From assembly GCA_036365515.1 (NCBI GenBank), contig CM070873.1:24373085-24437084 (forward strand): a stretch of 64,000 nt of DNA, given 5' to 3'. The notes beneath the pieces were generated by a model, which saw only the letters and a list, made by a program, of their open reading frames with translations, had not been told where the DNA came from and made no database searches. Position numbers and translations under genes: made by a program. Each line of letters opens with the position of its first letter. Position 1 is the stretch's first letter. Origin of the DNA: Torymus aiolomorphi. Taxonomy: Eukaryota > Arthropoda > Insecta > Hymenoptera > Torymidae. Shown in pieces: positions 23,769 to 34,720 of this stretch.

Positions 23769-23832
23769 CAATTTCCACCAATCTCCAACTCATGAAATAT
23801 CAATTGTCAAATATGTTCAACTGATACTTTAT

Positions 23833-24055
23833 ATGGGTCTGAAGTTTGCATCGTTGGAATGCAACGAAATAATTTATCAAAATTCATTAAAGTTATTAAA
23901 CAATGGACATTTTATCTGAACCTTTGTTATAAAGATAATTTTATTCGATAAAACACTAAATCTACACACAAAATTAATATTAATTAGTATAACCATGAAA
24001 CAAATATTTTTTTTTCTACTTCGTTGCACTCCAATGTTGCAAACTTCAGACCCAT
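23833..24055 (+). mobile_element. MITE family M1 copy (223 bp)
   Basis: Intact termini ATGGGTCTGAAGTTTGC and GCAAACTTCAGACCCAT. The flanks TACTTTAT and CATTTTAT agree at 6 of 8 positions, consistent with an aged duplication. It lies only 64 bp from the preceding M1 copy, in the same orientation. Confidence 0.92.
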
Positions 24056-24289
24056 CATTTTATTTATTGTGATACGTATACCTCCCCGCCCTGAACAAAC
24101 CATATCTAATCTATATAGACAAACCCACCGTTATCCTTCACTTAGCGACCCTATCACTCAAATTGATTAGCAAATATTGTAAAAATATACATTATACACA
24201 GTATCGTGGACGTAAACTCAGCTACAGAGTGTACAAAAATTCATCTAACCATGAAAAATTCACCGAAAGAATTCAGCAACCTCCCCCCC

Positions 24290-24480
24290 TCCCCCGTATG
24301 ACCCTAATTACGCACGCGTTCTCCGTCCAGTGTGTTTCGTTCCGGGGTAGGTATGTACGACGAAAGAGCGGGAAAGATCGCTGAGACCTAACGACTCTGC
24401 CCACCTGGCTCTGGAAGGAAGTGGATTAATTGGAGGTTCGCCGCTACGCCAGTCGCCGGTCGATTGTGTTTCGTGAATAC
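24290..24480. promoter_or_regulatory. CpG-rich patch
   Basis: A C-run (CCTCCCCCCCTCCCCCG) is followed by CpG-rich sequence. It may be a regulatory region or a 5' exon. No coding frame can be supported. Confidence 0.3.
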
Positions 24481-24704
24481 TTTGTAAGCGATTAGGGAGA
24501 GGGATTGTTGAGAATGATTGTTAACAGTGAAGGTGGACTGAAAAAATAGTCTATGAAAAATTATTAAATTATCTAGGAAAATTTACTATGTTGTATGGGA
24601 ACAGAGCGATAAACTTGAATTGTTTTAAATTTTACAATGTTTTTTATCAAATTTTACAATACTGGAAAGTAAAGTGGAAATCCATCAAAAAAAATAATCT
24701 GCAG

Positions 24705-24772
24705 TGATCAGAAATCGAACCCTAGCCCCCTGGGCCAGAATCCGCGCTCTTACTCGCTGCGCCAACGTATTC
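24705..24772 (-). other. tRNA-like segment (Pol III A and B boxes)
   Basis: On the minus strand, TTGGCGCAGCGAG (24753-24765) fits the A box and GGGTTCGATTTC (24711-24722) the B box, at normal tRNA spacing. The anticodon-arm region reads GGATTCTGGCCC. The acceptor arms do not pair well, so it is a tRNA pseudogene or SINE-head-like sequence and not a working tRNA. Confidence 0.65.
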
Positions 24773-24799
24773 TTACGGATATTGTGTTTCGACTTCGTC

Positions 24800-25194
24800 T
24801 AGGGTAAGTGTGGGTACTACTGCGGACGTTGGTATTATTGTGTATGTATTACTGCTGTATAATCTTATGGAAAATCGCAGTAATACCAGCGACGTACTTT
24901 TTTGGGGTTCTGCGCATGCGCGAGCGCTCTTCCTATGCTTTAACATGGCACCGTAATACCAACGCAGTAGTTGCAACAGCTTCGCAGTAACATCAGCAGA
25001 GAGATGTTGTTTTCAAAATCATTGTATACATTTATTTATCAGTTTTTGTTCTAAAATTGTACTTTAATCGATAGATATGATACCTAAGTTTCGTTATTAA
25101 AAAGAATCAGCATAATTTTTTTGCATGGAGACGAAATATAATCATTTGAAACTAACCTGAAAAAAATACCGCCGTAGTAGCCACACTTACCCTA
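24800..25194. mobile_element. 395-bp TIR element, termini TAGGGTAAGTGTGG
   Basis: The left end TAGGGTAAGTGTGGGTACTA and the right end TAGTAGCCACACTTACCCTA are inverted copies with one mismatch over 20 bp, and similarity goes on for several bases inward. The interior contains GC-rich GCGCATGCGCGAGCGC. It is nested in the M3 element at 24537-25586. Duplications are unclear; TA is possible. Confidence 0.85.
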
Positions 25195-25586
25195 TATCTG
25201 CTACAGCTTGAGGTTATGTTAACTCGCCTACTACAGCCATTAGCAGACAACAACTCAATTTTTACTATGTTGGCTTGTAAAAATTCTTATACCTTCTATC
25301 AATTATTAAAATGTCTGAAATTTACTATGTAGTATAGTAAAATTTGGAACAAATTCTTGGCAAAAATTATACAAAATATGTACTAAAAATTATTTCATAT
25401 TATATTAATCTTTCACTCCCAAATTTGTTACTATGTTACTTAGTAAATTTTATAGCAATTTCTATTAATTTTTCATCAATGTTATATTGATAATTACTAA
25501 AAGTAGACTAAATAAACTCAGAGTACAAGTCTGTCGCTCCATTACTAGCGAACATAGTAATTTTTCAACAAACATTTTTCTCCGTG

Positions 25587-26412
25587 TGGGAGTGTATCGC
25601 GGTAATGCGGGGTTAGTGTTATCAAATGGTTATTCAAAGTAGATCCAAGTCTAGGTTTTTTGAATGGTTCTTTTCTCTTGTGATATTCTTTTTTTCACAA
25701 GAGGTTTTTTTTATTATTAATAAGCTTTATTAACTTCGAAAGAAGTAAAAAACTTTTTAGCAATGGAAATAGTTGTTACAGATATAATACAGAACAGTAA
25801 GTAAGAAAATACATATTACGTACAATATAGATATAGTTATTATAATTTTAAATGACAGCTTTGTATAAAATTATACTTCACAAGGGATTAGCCTTATAAT
25901 TGCATTTCCATTTTATGTTTTGAAAATACTAATGCAATAAAACCCTGACTTGTTATATTGTATATATACCGATCTTCTAGCGACCACTTCAGGATCTTAT
26001 AGTAACGACTAAGCCAATTAAAGCCTGTAGATAGGCACGTACATGGACGACGGTTTAAGGGGGTTAGTGCGAAATACGCTTTTCTTAGGAATTTCTTTGA
26101 GCTTTCAAGAAATGCAAATAGTACTATAATACGCAACATATCTAAAGTTCAGAAGGTCTAGCTTCACTGAAACCGAGATAGCTTTCTCATAGTTAAGAAT
26201 TTTAACACGGCATCTTGTGGGGAAGTCGTTGCGAAATGTCGAAAAACTAAGAGTTTTTAAGACTTTGACAACATTCAAAATATTCTGTCAAAATGTCAGA
26301 AAGCATAGCTTCACCATTTTCAAAACACAGTTGTTTAATTAGCTCACAATTGTACAAAAGATAAACAATAAAAAATGGAACGTGTTAATAACTCTTAAGG
26401 ATGTACTGGCTA
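25587..26412. other. No gene recognised
   Basis: AT-rich DNA with an 81-codon minus-strand open frame (25894-26139) that resembles nothing I know. No repeats or RNA genes were seen. Confidence 0.4.
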
Positions 26413-27374
26413 TAAGGTCCCTGCCAAATATCTGTGAATTCATGGGTCTGAAGTTTGCATCGTTGGAATGCAACGAAATAATTTTTTACGATTGATTATA
26501 ATTATTAAACAATGGAAATTTTATCTAAACCTTTGTTTTAAAGTTATTTTACACTATAAAGCACTAAATTTACACGCAAAATTAATATTATTTAATATAA
26601 ACGTGAAGTAAAATGAATTATTTTTTTTTATTTCGTTGGACTCCAACGTTGCAAACTTCAGACCTATGTGAATTCGATAAACTGCAATAATTAATTGTAT
26701 GCAATGGTTGACCAAATTTAAGTTCTTGTGGGTGATTCAGAAGTATAATACGAATATATTAAGCTTTAAAAATTGCAAATCGAATAAAAATTAACAAAGT
26801 TCTGTTATTTTTTATAGTTACAAAAATCGAGTCATTGAGTAAATTTAGTAAGTAAAGTGCCAAACTTTTAATTTTGATTCGATTTTTAATTTCTAAAGCT
26901 TATAATATTCCTGTCATGATTTGTAATCGGTTAGGAGCATTGAAAATCGACTATTTATCCGGCATTATTTATTATTGCAGTTTATTTCCCGTATAGTCCC
27001 TGCCAAAAGTTAAGTGACTAATATTAAAACAACAATAACAAAATAATGTAGGGTAAATAGATAATTTTCAATGCTCCTAACCGATTACAAATCATGACAG
27101 GAATATTATAAGCTTTAGAAATTAAAAATCGAATCAAAATTAAAAGTTTGGCACTTTGTCGATTTCAGTATTAAAAATTTACTTAATGACTCAGTTTTTG
27201 TAACTATAAAAAATAGCAGAACTTTGTCAATTTTTATTCGATTTTCAATTTTCAAAGCTTATTATATCCGTATTATACTCCTGAATCACCCACAAGAATT
27301 TAAATTTGACCAATTATCGCATACAATTATTTATTGCAGTTTATCGAATTCACAAACTTTTGGCAGCGACCTTA
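26413..27374. mobile_element. Long inverted-repeat element (TAAGGTC termini) with an M1 insertion
   Basis: The ends TAAGGTCCCTGCCAAA and TTTGGCAGCGACCTTA form a 16-bp terminal inverted repeat with one mismatch. Arms of about 300 bp (26668-26960 and 27050-27350) are inverted copies of each other, sharing TGTGAATTCGATAAACTGC, GCATTGAAAATCGAC-type and CATGACAGGAATATTATAAG blocks. A second copy of TAGTCCCTGCCAAAAGTT lies at the centre (26994). An M1 MITE has inserted in the left arm. There is no coding capacity. The 4-10% arm divergence suggests that the element is not recent. Confidence 0.82.
26442..26667 (+). mobile_element. MITE family M1 copy (226 bp), nested
   Basis: Intact termini ATGGGTCTGAAGTTTGC and GCAAACTTCAGACCTAT. 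A perfect 8-bp duplication GTGAATTC (26434-26441 and 26668-26675) flanks it. The uninterrupted right arm of the host element shows the empty site with a single GTGAATTC, which confirms the borders. Confidence 0.96.
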
Positions 27375-27639
27375 CGGCCAATACAACCTTAAGGGAATAT
27401 TTTGCTGCACCTTAATGAGCACATTAAAATACATCAGATGTAGATATTTTTATCAGGTGTGAATTATTTTTCTGGTAAAAAAAATGAAAAAGCTGAAAAA
27501 CATAGCTGCTGGAGCAGTGTTAGATGTGCGGTGTTTGACCCACTGTACTTTTGACTTGTTTATACCCTCAACTATATGATAACTCATGTAAAAGACGTTA
27601 GTAGAGCCAATGTATTGCACAAACTACGGATGCAATTTT

Positions 27640-28020
27640 TGAAGCCACCTGCACCGAAGTTTACAAACCTTCTCCATTCTTCTACTGCTCCACTTCCCTT
27701 GTGCCTGTACTCCCCCAACCAGCAATCAGAACAACCCACCGAATCTTCTCGTTCTTTAACTACCTCTCGACGTCAAATATTTTCACCTCCAGCAACGAAT
27801 CGCCACCGAAACTCTTGCCTCCCGGTCAAATTCAGGCGCACCTTGCCTCTTTTTTTCGTCCCTCCCGAAAGGCGCACCTGTCGACGACACGCTCGGTGAG
27901 TCACGCAGCGCGACGTCGATGTTTCAAGGCGCGCGTGAGCGCGTCACGTTGGCTAGCTAGCTGCACCCGAATATCGATTCCGGGATGGTTTGGCTGCTAT
28001 CGGTGGAGGTAGCTCCGTAA
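27640..28020. promoter_or_regulatory. CpG-rich patch with a possible splice donor
   Basis: The base composition jumps to CpG-rich. A good donor-like site CTCG|GTGAGT lies at 27892-27901 on the plus strand. Two overlapping plus-strand frames cross it (107 and 103 codons), and neither resembles a known protein. It may be a 5' exon and promoter or an enhancer. Confidence 0.35.
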
Positions 28021-28050
28021 TTCTGATACCGCGGTTTATCCTTTGTAAAG

Positions 28051-28268
28051 ATGAGTCTGAAGTTTGCATCGTTGGAATGCAACGAAATAATTTTTTACGA
28101 TTATAATTAAAGCTATTAGACAGTAAAAAGTTTCATCTAAACCTTTGTTTTTATACTGTGAAATACTAAGTCTTCACGTGAAATTAAAATTAATCAATAT
28201 AACTTTAAAGTAAAATCAATTTTTTTTTTCATTTTGTTGCACTTCGACGTTGCAAACTTCAGACCGTT
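28051..28268 (+). mobile_element. MITE family M1 copy (about 218 bp)
   Basis: Termini ATGAGTCTGAAGTTTGC and GCAAACTTCAGACC, with the usual body. The flanks TTGTAAAG and TTGTCAAA agree at 6 of 8, so the duplication is degraded. Confidence 0.88.
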
Positions 28269-28774
28269 TTGTCAAAAGCTGCTTGATTTCCGTTAGTAGT
28301 GTTCATTTGTTTGTTTGATGTTGACTTGTTTTGCATTCTAATTGAGGAATAAAACAGGAACATATTATTATGCGCTTTGTCCTTTGGAAATGTAATAAGT
28401 GTAATGTAATTACAATAAAGAATAAAAGTATGTGCCTCATATAGACACGACAAATAAATTTCTACTCAACTATGAAATTATAAAGGTCAATTATGCTTCA
28501 TTGTGTACATCAATCATTTGCTATTTACTGCTCTTACTTTTTTACATACAAAAGTTGACCTCGTAAAAATTCGAAATCATAATTTTTTTACATTATATTC
28601 TTTGTTAATTATATTTGTTTGACGCAAATTTATTTTATTAAAAAACAATTTATTAATGAGTTCAAGATACTATTCTAATTCGACAAAATATTTGTGTAAT
28701 TTAATTCGATAAAGACGACAATATTTACGTAAAGCATTGTGATATTTATGAAGTTTAATGTTTCAAAATATTCT
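28269..28774. other. No gene recognised
   Basis: Strongly AT-rich DNA. No repeat, RNA gene or coding frame was seen. Confidence 0.5.
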
Positions 28775-28943
28775 TCAAGAAAAATTTATTTGTAAACTTT
28801 ACCTTTTTTATAAGAATATTATTTTTGACGTGTGGGATTTATACTTTTTTAAATAGTAATTTTTATGATTTTTGTAGCAAATTTTACTTTTTAGATAATA
28901 ATTTTTATTATTTTTGTAACAAATGGACTGATACTGTGATATT

Positions 28944-29429
28944 ATGGGTTGAAGTTTGCATTGTTGGAATGTAACAAAATATTTATTTACAATCAATTAA
29001 AGTTATTAAACAATGAAAACTTTATCGAAATTTCTTTTTTTAAGTTATTTTGTACTTAACTGAGAGAAATGTTATAGGAAAATTTACTATAAATGTAAAA
29101 GAAATTACTGTATTCTATAGAAACTTTGGGACAGACTCGAATTATCATAAAATTTACTACAATTTATAGTAAAAATTGCTATATACACAGTAAAAATTAA
29201 TCAAAAGGAGTTTTTACAATAAATTGTAGTAAATTTTATGATAATTTGAGTCTGTTCCACGGTTACTATAAATATAGTAATTTTCCTAAACCATTTTTCT
29301 CCGTGTATAAAACACTAAATCTATTACACGCAAAATTGATATTCATTTGTATAAACTTGAGTAAGAATAAGAATAAGTAAGGTCAATTATTGTTTTTATT
29401 TCATTGCACGTTGCAAACTTCAGATTCAT
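28944..29429 (+). mobile_element. MITE family M1 copy, split by another element
   Basis: Termini ATGGGTTGAAGTTTGCA and GCAAACTTCAGATTCAT, with flanks GTGATATT and GTGATATC (7 of 8). The body stops at TTATTTTGTAC and resumes at TATAAAACACTAAATC after a 247-bp M3 insertion. Confidence 0.9.
29059..29305. mobile_element. M3-family element (about 247 bp), innermost of three
   Basis: Ends ACTGAGAGAAATG and CATTTTTCTCCGTG, with shared inner phrases TATAGGAAAATTTACTATAA and TACTATAAATATAGTAA-type sequence in inverse. TA lies at both borders. The interrupted M1 body gives an exact empty site by comparison with other M1 copies. Confidence 0.85.
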
Positions 29430-31252
29430 GTGATATCTCGTTTCAGTAGCCATAAAAATTAAATAAAAATTACTATTTAAAAAGTAAAAATCCCACATGT
29501 CGAGTGTGTCCCAGCACTACTATCAAAATAATAAATTTTCTTATAAAAAAAGTAAAGTTTACAAATAAATTTTTCTCTGTGTAGTTAAGCAATTGCTTAT
29601 ATTGTTAAAAGTAGACTTGGCAATTTTTGGAAGGCAAGACCTCCATAAAAATTTATATTACTTCCTCGCGATAAAATCTATCTTCCTCATCTGCTTACAA
29701 TTTTTCAACAGCAGCTTGTCTCATTGTTTTGCGTTTTCATTGTTTCATTCTCGCTAAGTTAAACGGTTGTAACCTACTTTCAATTTTCAAAAGTGCAAGC
29801 TGAGCTGTAATGTTACAACATAGATTTAAATACTGCATAAAAGGAGTGAAGCAATAGAGAGAAATGAATGATTCGTCAAAGGATTTTAGTTGAATTCATT
29901 GTTTATAGTTTCACTACCTTCTGATTACTGTAATGATAGTTCTTAGTGACTCATGTTATAAGCATCTTTATTGAATCAGTTATAAGGGTAATGTTATAAT
30001 ACTGCTTTTCGATTAAATAAGCAAACAGCAAAATGCAATCATTGAATTTAATACCGTTCGCAAATGTATTATATTCCAAAGTTATTTTTTTTTATATAAA
30101 CTTATAATTATTTATGTTTTGCTTTAGAAAGTTTTTACAATATTAACTATTTCTTATATAAAAAGCAAATAATTCAATAATTAAAATTTAAACGAAGATG
30201 CAAAAAATATTCATAACATAATTACATAATTCCTCAAAATTTATTAGTGCTGTCATCGTCGTCGCTCCATGCTTTAATCGTTTTAAAACTTAGTTTGAGC
30301 CTGAGTCGCGCCTGTAAAGTATTTCGACGAAAATAAAGCAGCTGACTTCAAGGCTCCAAAACGATAATTGCTGCTCTGTGTAAAATTTTCTTTTTCTCGT
30401 TGTTGTACAATCAAATTATGAAGTCTGTTCATTTGAAAGTTTTTAAAAGAAGAAAAATATATTTAAAATATTGATAAACAATTAATTGCAAATTAAATAA
30501 TCCAAACCTTTTTGGAACATATTTTAAAAATCAAAATAACTATTTGCAACTAGAAAGAGTTGAGGACACTTCGATACAATTTTGAATTCGTAAATAGATG
30601 ATTTTCTTTTGAAAATGATGCAATAGACTGAAGCATCTTTTAAAATAGACTTCTGAAAAATATATGTATTGAATGATTCAAAACAGGATGCTCAAAGTTC
30701 TAGAAAAAAATCAGTATTTAATAATAAAGTTCTATCAAACTCGCTATATTCTGAAAATACGACCTTTTCTCCTGAAACTATTATTGTTGACCTTAACAGA
30801 ATCTCTTGAATGGATTCCTAAACATTTACGTAGAAACTACAGCCTTGGGCATATTTTTACAAATAAATGCCAGTAAAAAAATACTTGAATCTTTCAACTT
30901 TCTTTCGATTAGAGTTGGATGAACTGCCTGAACGTTCCAAATTTGCAAAGCGCAGTGTAAAATGGTCAATCTACCTTGAATTTCACGCATACTACACCGG
31001 TAGGCGTGCAGCGTAATTGCGATTCCGCAGTCACGGTCTCTCTCCTTCTCTCTCCTCGAAATCCCGTTAACGCGTCTGCACGATAGAGACATCCCGCGCG
31101 ATTATGAATTCCCGTGATAATGAGTCCGGCCGCACGCGATCAAAAAGTCGATGTTCAACCGGTTGCGATGTATCGAGATTCGACGTGCCGGTGGGAGTTT
31201 CACTTTTTTACTTCCGCGTTTATTGGACTATCGTATTTTAAAGGTTAAGGCG

Positions 31253-31286
31253 TTTTTGTTCCTTAATAAATGTTAAGGAACAAAAA
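31253..31286. repeat. Perfect hairpin, 14-bp arms
   Basis: TTTTTGTTCCTTAA and TTAAGGAACAAAAA are exact reverse complements around a six-base loop. No poly-T tail follows in the way an RNA terminator would need. Confidence 0.85.
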
Positions 31287-31420
31287 TTGTTAAATAACAA
31301 CAAAATTGTTAATTTTTCTATACTTTTTAAATAATTTAGGCTTACATTCACTTAGAAAGATTCAAACCTCCCGCTTACAAAAACGAAGATTTTATCCATT
31401 CCATTCATAAAATTAATATA

Positions 31421-31445
31421 TTCTCTTTCTTTGTTTCAGGTAAGC
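31421..31445 (+). promoter_or_regulatory. Juxtaposed 3'/5' splice site (recursive splice site candidate)
   Basis: A pyrimidine tract TTCTCTTTCTTTGTTTCAG is directly followed by GTAAGC, with the AG at 31438-31439 and the GT at 31440-31441. In long insect introns such zero-length exons act as ratchet points for stepwise intron removal. Weaker sites of the same form on the plus strand are at 34071-34080 (CTCAG|GTATA), 36471-36480 (TTCAG|GTGAA) and 59203-59219 (TTTTTTGTTACAG|GTTAGT). Confidence 0.4.
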
Positions 31446-32749
31446 TTTGTGAAATCAATGCGACTACTTACCACACGGTGAGAGACATGCACTTATTCTA
31501 TTTTTAAATGTAAAACCATTTTATGATATTTCCATGGAAAAGAGACAAAAATAGCTATTCTTCAAAAAATAGCAGTATTTCTTACAGTTTTCGATGCAAC
31601 TTTGTGAATTTTCAAGGACGAAACGCTTTATTGTAAACTCCTTTATGCCCACCTCGCAATGGAATCGATAGGTAATAACAGTAAGTGACATCATGAAAGT
31701 AATGACAGACCTCGTCGGTGGAAGGTAGCGAAAATACCAAACGCATAATCGATCGCAGTGAATCCACGTTAAAGTCAATTACATCGCTTTATACGTAATT
31801 TCTTCGCAGGATTCGTGTGCGATTTACACTTGGTTGCTCGAGGAGCATAATTTGAATGAAAAATTAAATTAATAAGAGGCTCAGGTATTGTAATAGCAGA
31901 AATTACGTAAATAAAATATAAATTGTATCGGAACCTCTTTCTTCATGTTATTTTATGCTATCGAACTGTACAGAATATGTAACTAAAATCAATATTGTAC
32001 ACGGTTAAAAATTTTGTGTAAAATATGAATCCTGTGTAATTTAAATTTTGGGGAAAATTTTAGACAAAATTTGTGTAAAATGTTCAATTTACACAAATAT
32101 TGCGTAAAATTTCAAATTTTAAAACAATGATTATACCTCGGATTTTACACAAATATTTGTATAAATTTATAAGAGTGCAATCTTAAGATGTCATTCACAT
32201 AATTACATTTCAGTATTTTTATTTTCTTGTTCAGAACCACTAATTAGTTCGATTTGATTTGAGTGGTATATTTAACTTTGTTATAGCCGTCATAAAGTGA
32301 CACGAGACGTTACGAACAGCTTAACATGAATACACGTAAATTGTCTACCGAAAATTCATCGGCTGCGTACTGACGTCCAAACGTCGTTCGAATATTTATA
32401 AATAACGGCGAACTCTAAACAATTTTTCGCGACCAGAGCCGTCCTTCCGCCTAGCCGCAGTACTGAGTCGTGCCAAAGTCATTAGCACCTGTTACCGGGG
32501 CGAATTCCTTGAGACCGTTGACGGTCACACTGCTGACGAATCCTCGTTGTTTTTATAAACGTCTTTCGCAGGTGTCTTATTATACTGAAAATGTTTTGAA
32601 GAAATCGCATGTTTGCGAGTTATTTTGGAGGTTTTGTATTGTATATCTAATTTCTGTATTTATTTCTAATATTTCATATTTAAGAAAACTTTCATTCTGC
32701 GTATGAATATTATTCTTGGAATTTAGTATATGAACAGTTACAAGGATAA

Positions 32750-32984
32750 CCTTGGTAGAAATGTTAACCAGAAGCTAGCTATTTTTTAGTTAACTTTATG
32801 GCTAAATACGAACACTGCTTGTATTTCATAATTATGTACCAATCCGAAAAAAGTTATGGCTTTTACACTCCATAAAATATGTATTTTAAGTAATAGTAGA
32901 ACTTTTAGATGAATTATATTATGTTTGCTAAAAATGCTTCCATTTAATTAACACGTTCGCTATAAAATATGGTGAATACCAGGG
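32750..32984. mobile_element. TIR family M4 copy (about 235 bp)
   Basis: The ends CCTTGGTAGAAATG and ATACCAGGGA are a degraded inverted pair. The phrases GTTAACCA and AAATGCTTCCATTTAATTAA match the copy at 47680. Confidence 0.6.
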
Positions 32985-33433
32985 AAGAGAAAATTGAAAT
33001 TTGAGATTTTTCAAAAATCACATCACTGACTGTTTTGTATTTGTCATAGCAAAATAAAACAGAAAACCAGCTACTGAATTATACTTCTGTAAGGTACAGA
33101 GCAGACAACTTTTGCCAGATGTTATTGATCGCGCGCGAAATTGGAATTTATTTAAATCTATAAAAAAATTTTTAAAAGTTATCAAAATGGACCACTGCAT
33201 CAGAAAGAGGGGTAGAAAATACAACAGGATATGCATTTTTAAAATTATTTATTAATTTCTTCTTTGAAAATTAGCTAGTTGAAAAAAAATGACAATTTAA
33301 ATTTTTTGGCGAGAACGGGTTAATATTTACAAAATTTACTGAATATTCTATTTCAGGCTGCAACTTTGTCGATAACATTACAATCATTTAGCATACCTAA
33401 CCTAATTCTTTATAAACATGAGAAGACTAATTA

Positions 33434-33437
<4 letters not shown>

Positions 33438-33469
<32 letters not shown>
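33438..33469. repeat. (AT)16 microsatellite
   Basis: An uninterrupted AT tract. Confidence 0.97.
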
Positions 33470-33471
<2 letters not shown>

Positions 33472-33609
33472 TAGTACATATTTTAGGAACATCAAAGCAA
33501 ATTTATTTCAAATTTTAGATTCTGAGAAACGCTATCCCATAGGTTAATAACTGTTTTTTCTTTCGATTAACTTCACTTATTGGAACTACTGTAAATTCCA
33601 ATCATAGTC

Positions 33610-33990
33610 ATTCCTCGCACCAGGCTCCAACTAATTTTTCCTACATTCCTTCTCGATGCATCTGCTCGACCAACTATACACTACCTCGCACTCTCCATTA
33701 CCAGAACACAGCATCGCAGTGTACTCGTTCAATCCTCGCCGCGTATTCTCGTACTGACCAAGCTAACGTCATCTCCCTCTCTTTCTCTTTCTCTCTTCCT
33801 CTCTCTCTCTCTCCGCCCACAGCCGCGCGCCGGAGCTATCCGTGTCAGCGGTATTATACAACCGGCTCGCTATGTGCGCCGCCGTTTTCGCGGTAAACGG
33901 TCTCTTTGAAGCCGTGGCTACGCGGTGATCGCGAGGTTCTTTGATTGTTAAAGGACGGACGAAGGAAGTCGGTTTAGTGCAGCAGAGCAA
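33610..33990. promoter_or_regulatory. CpG-rich patch with CT-rich tract
   Basis: GC-rich sequence with CpG steps (GCCGCGCGCCGGAGC) sits downstream of a CT-rich tract. This arrangement, a CT tract followed by CpG-rich DNA, recurs in the window and may mark promoters or 5' exons. There is no direct TSS signal. Confidence 0.35.
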
Positions 33991-34379
33991 GATGGTTTTC
34001 TTTTGGAAATGTTCTATTAGTTGTTACTTGGAAAATGTTGCTTTGCTTGGATTTCATTTGAATATTTTGTCTCAGGTATATAATTGCTATTTTGAATCCA
34101 ATGGTAAACTGAACGCTAATTGTGTTATCCAGAAATATCATTGTAGATAGATTTTTTATGATCCTCTAACATAAAAATGATTCGACAACGTGATAACAAG
34201 AAGTGGTCTATTCTATATTTCTAATTCTAACCTCAAAACGGGCAAAGCTTTTGCTACTACTTGCAATAGATAATAAAGAGGTTCATTTCTGCTGTCAGTA
34301 GAAATGAACATGATTCCTGCACATACACAATGCGAATTAACCTCCTACTCAACAATAACTATAAGCCGCATTTTCAATT

Positions 34380-34720
34380 CGTCCAAACGCCGACCACCTC
34401 AATCCAACACGCTATTCTCGTTCATTAAAATTACACGTTTTTTCCTACTTTCTCCTTCCTCTTTTACCGCCGACGAGCCTAGCTGTACATCCATGCATCC
34501 GTTCGCGAATTCGCATCTCATCAACAGCGTGTAATGGGAAGGCGTACGCGGGAAAACAACAACGGCGGCGGTGGCGCGCATCATAACCATAACCTTAAAC
34601 TCCCCGCGGTCACAGCCTGATAGGCCGCGGGCGTGTAATGAACGCGTACACTCGCGAAATTTCGTTGCGTTTCCGGCTCCTTCTCGCGCGCGATGCTTTG
34701 TTCGCGAGTACGGGAAGTGT
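34380..34720. promoter_or_regulatory. CpG-rich patch
   Basis: CpG-rich DNA (ACAACGGCGGCGGTGGCGCG, TCGCGCGCGATG). Short frames lie on both strands, with no single supported coding frame. Confidence 0.3.

Larger units (their letters stand above)
24537..25586. mobile_element. M3-family TIR element carrying a tRNA-like segment and a nested MITE
   Basis: The left end ACTGAAAAAATAG and the following GAAAATTTACTATGTTG face ACATAGTAATTTTTC and CATTTTTCTCCGTG at the right. The body contains a tRNA-like segment (24705-24772) and a separate 395-bp TIR element (24800-25194). Phrases such as TTTACTATGT recur through the outer arms. The element has no coding frame and must depend on a transposase from elsewhere. 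Confidence 0.68.
28776..29582. mobile_element. M3-like TIR element, outermost of three nested elements
   Basis: The left arm (from about 28776, AGAAAAATTTATTTGTAAAC, then CTTTACC) is matched by the inverted right arm ending GTAAAGTTTACAAATAAATT and TTTCTCTGTG at 29582. Inner phrases ATGTGGGATTTTTAC and TAAATAGTAATTTTTAT are also shared in inverse. The M1 copy at 28944-29429 lies between the arms. It belongs with the AGAGAAA/TTTCTCCGTG-ended elements. Confidence 0.68.
29583..32749. other. Mostly AT-rich DNA, no gene recognised
   Basis: No coding frame can be supported. 30990-31200 is a small CpG-rich patch containing TCTCTCTCC phrases. A perfect 14-bp-arm hairpin is at 31253-31286, a juxtaposed splice acceptor/donor at 31421-31445, and a possible degraded TIR element with GTGTAAAAT phrases at about 32004-32176. 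32400-32530 is another modest CpG-rich patch. Confidence 0.5.

Noticed and set aside
27576..28012. Two overlapping plus-strand frames of more than 100 codons
   Set aside because: Both cross a CpG-rich patch in different frames with no domain. GC-rich DNA has few stop codons, so their length is not evidence.
32004..32176. Another TIR element with GTGTAAAAT phrases
   Set aside because: The inverted similarity is weak and the borders are unclear; it is mentioned only as a possibility.
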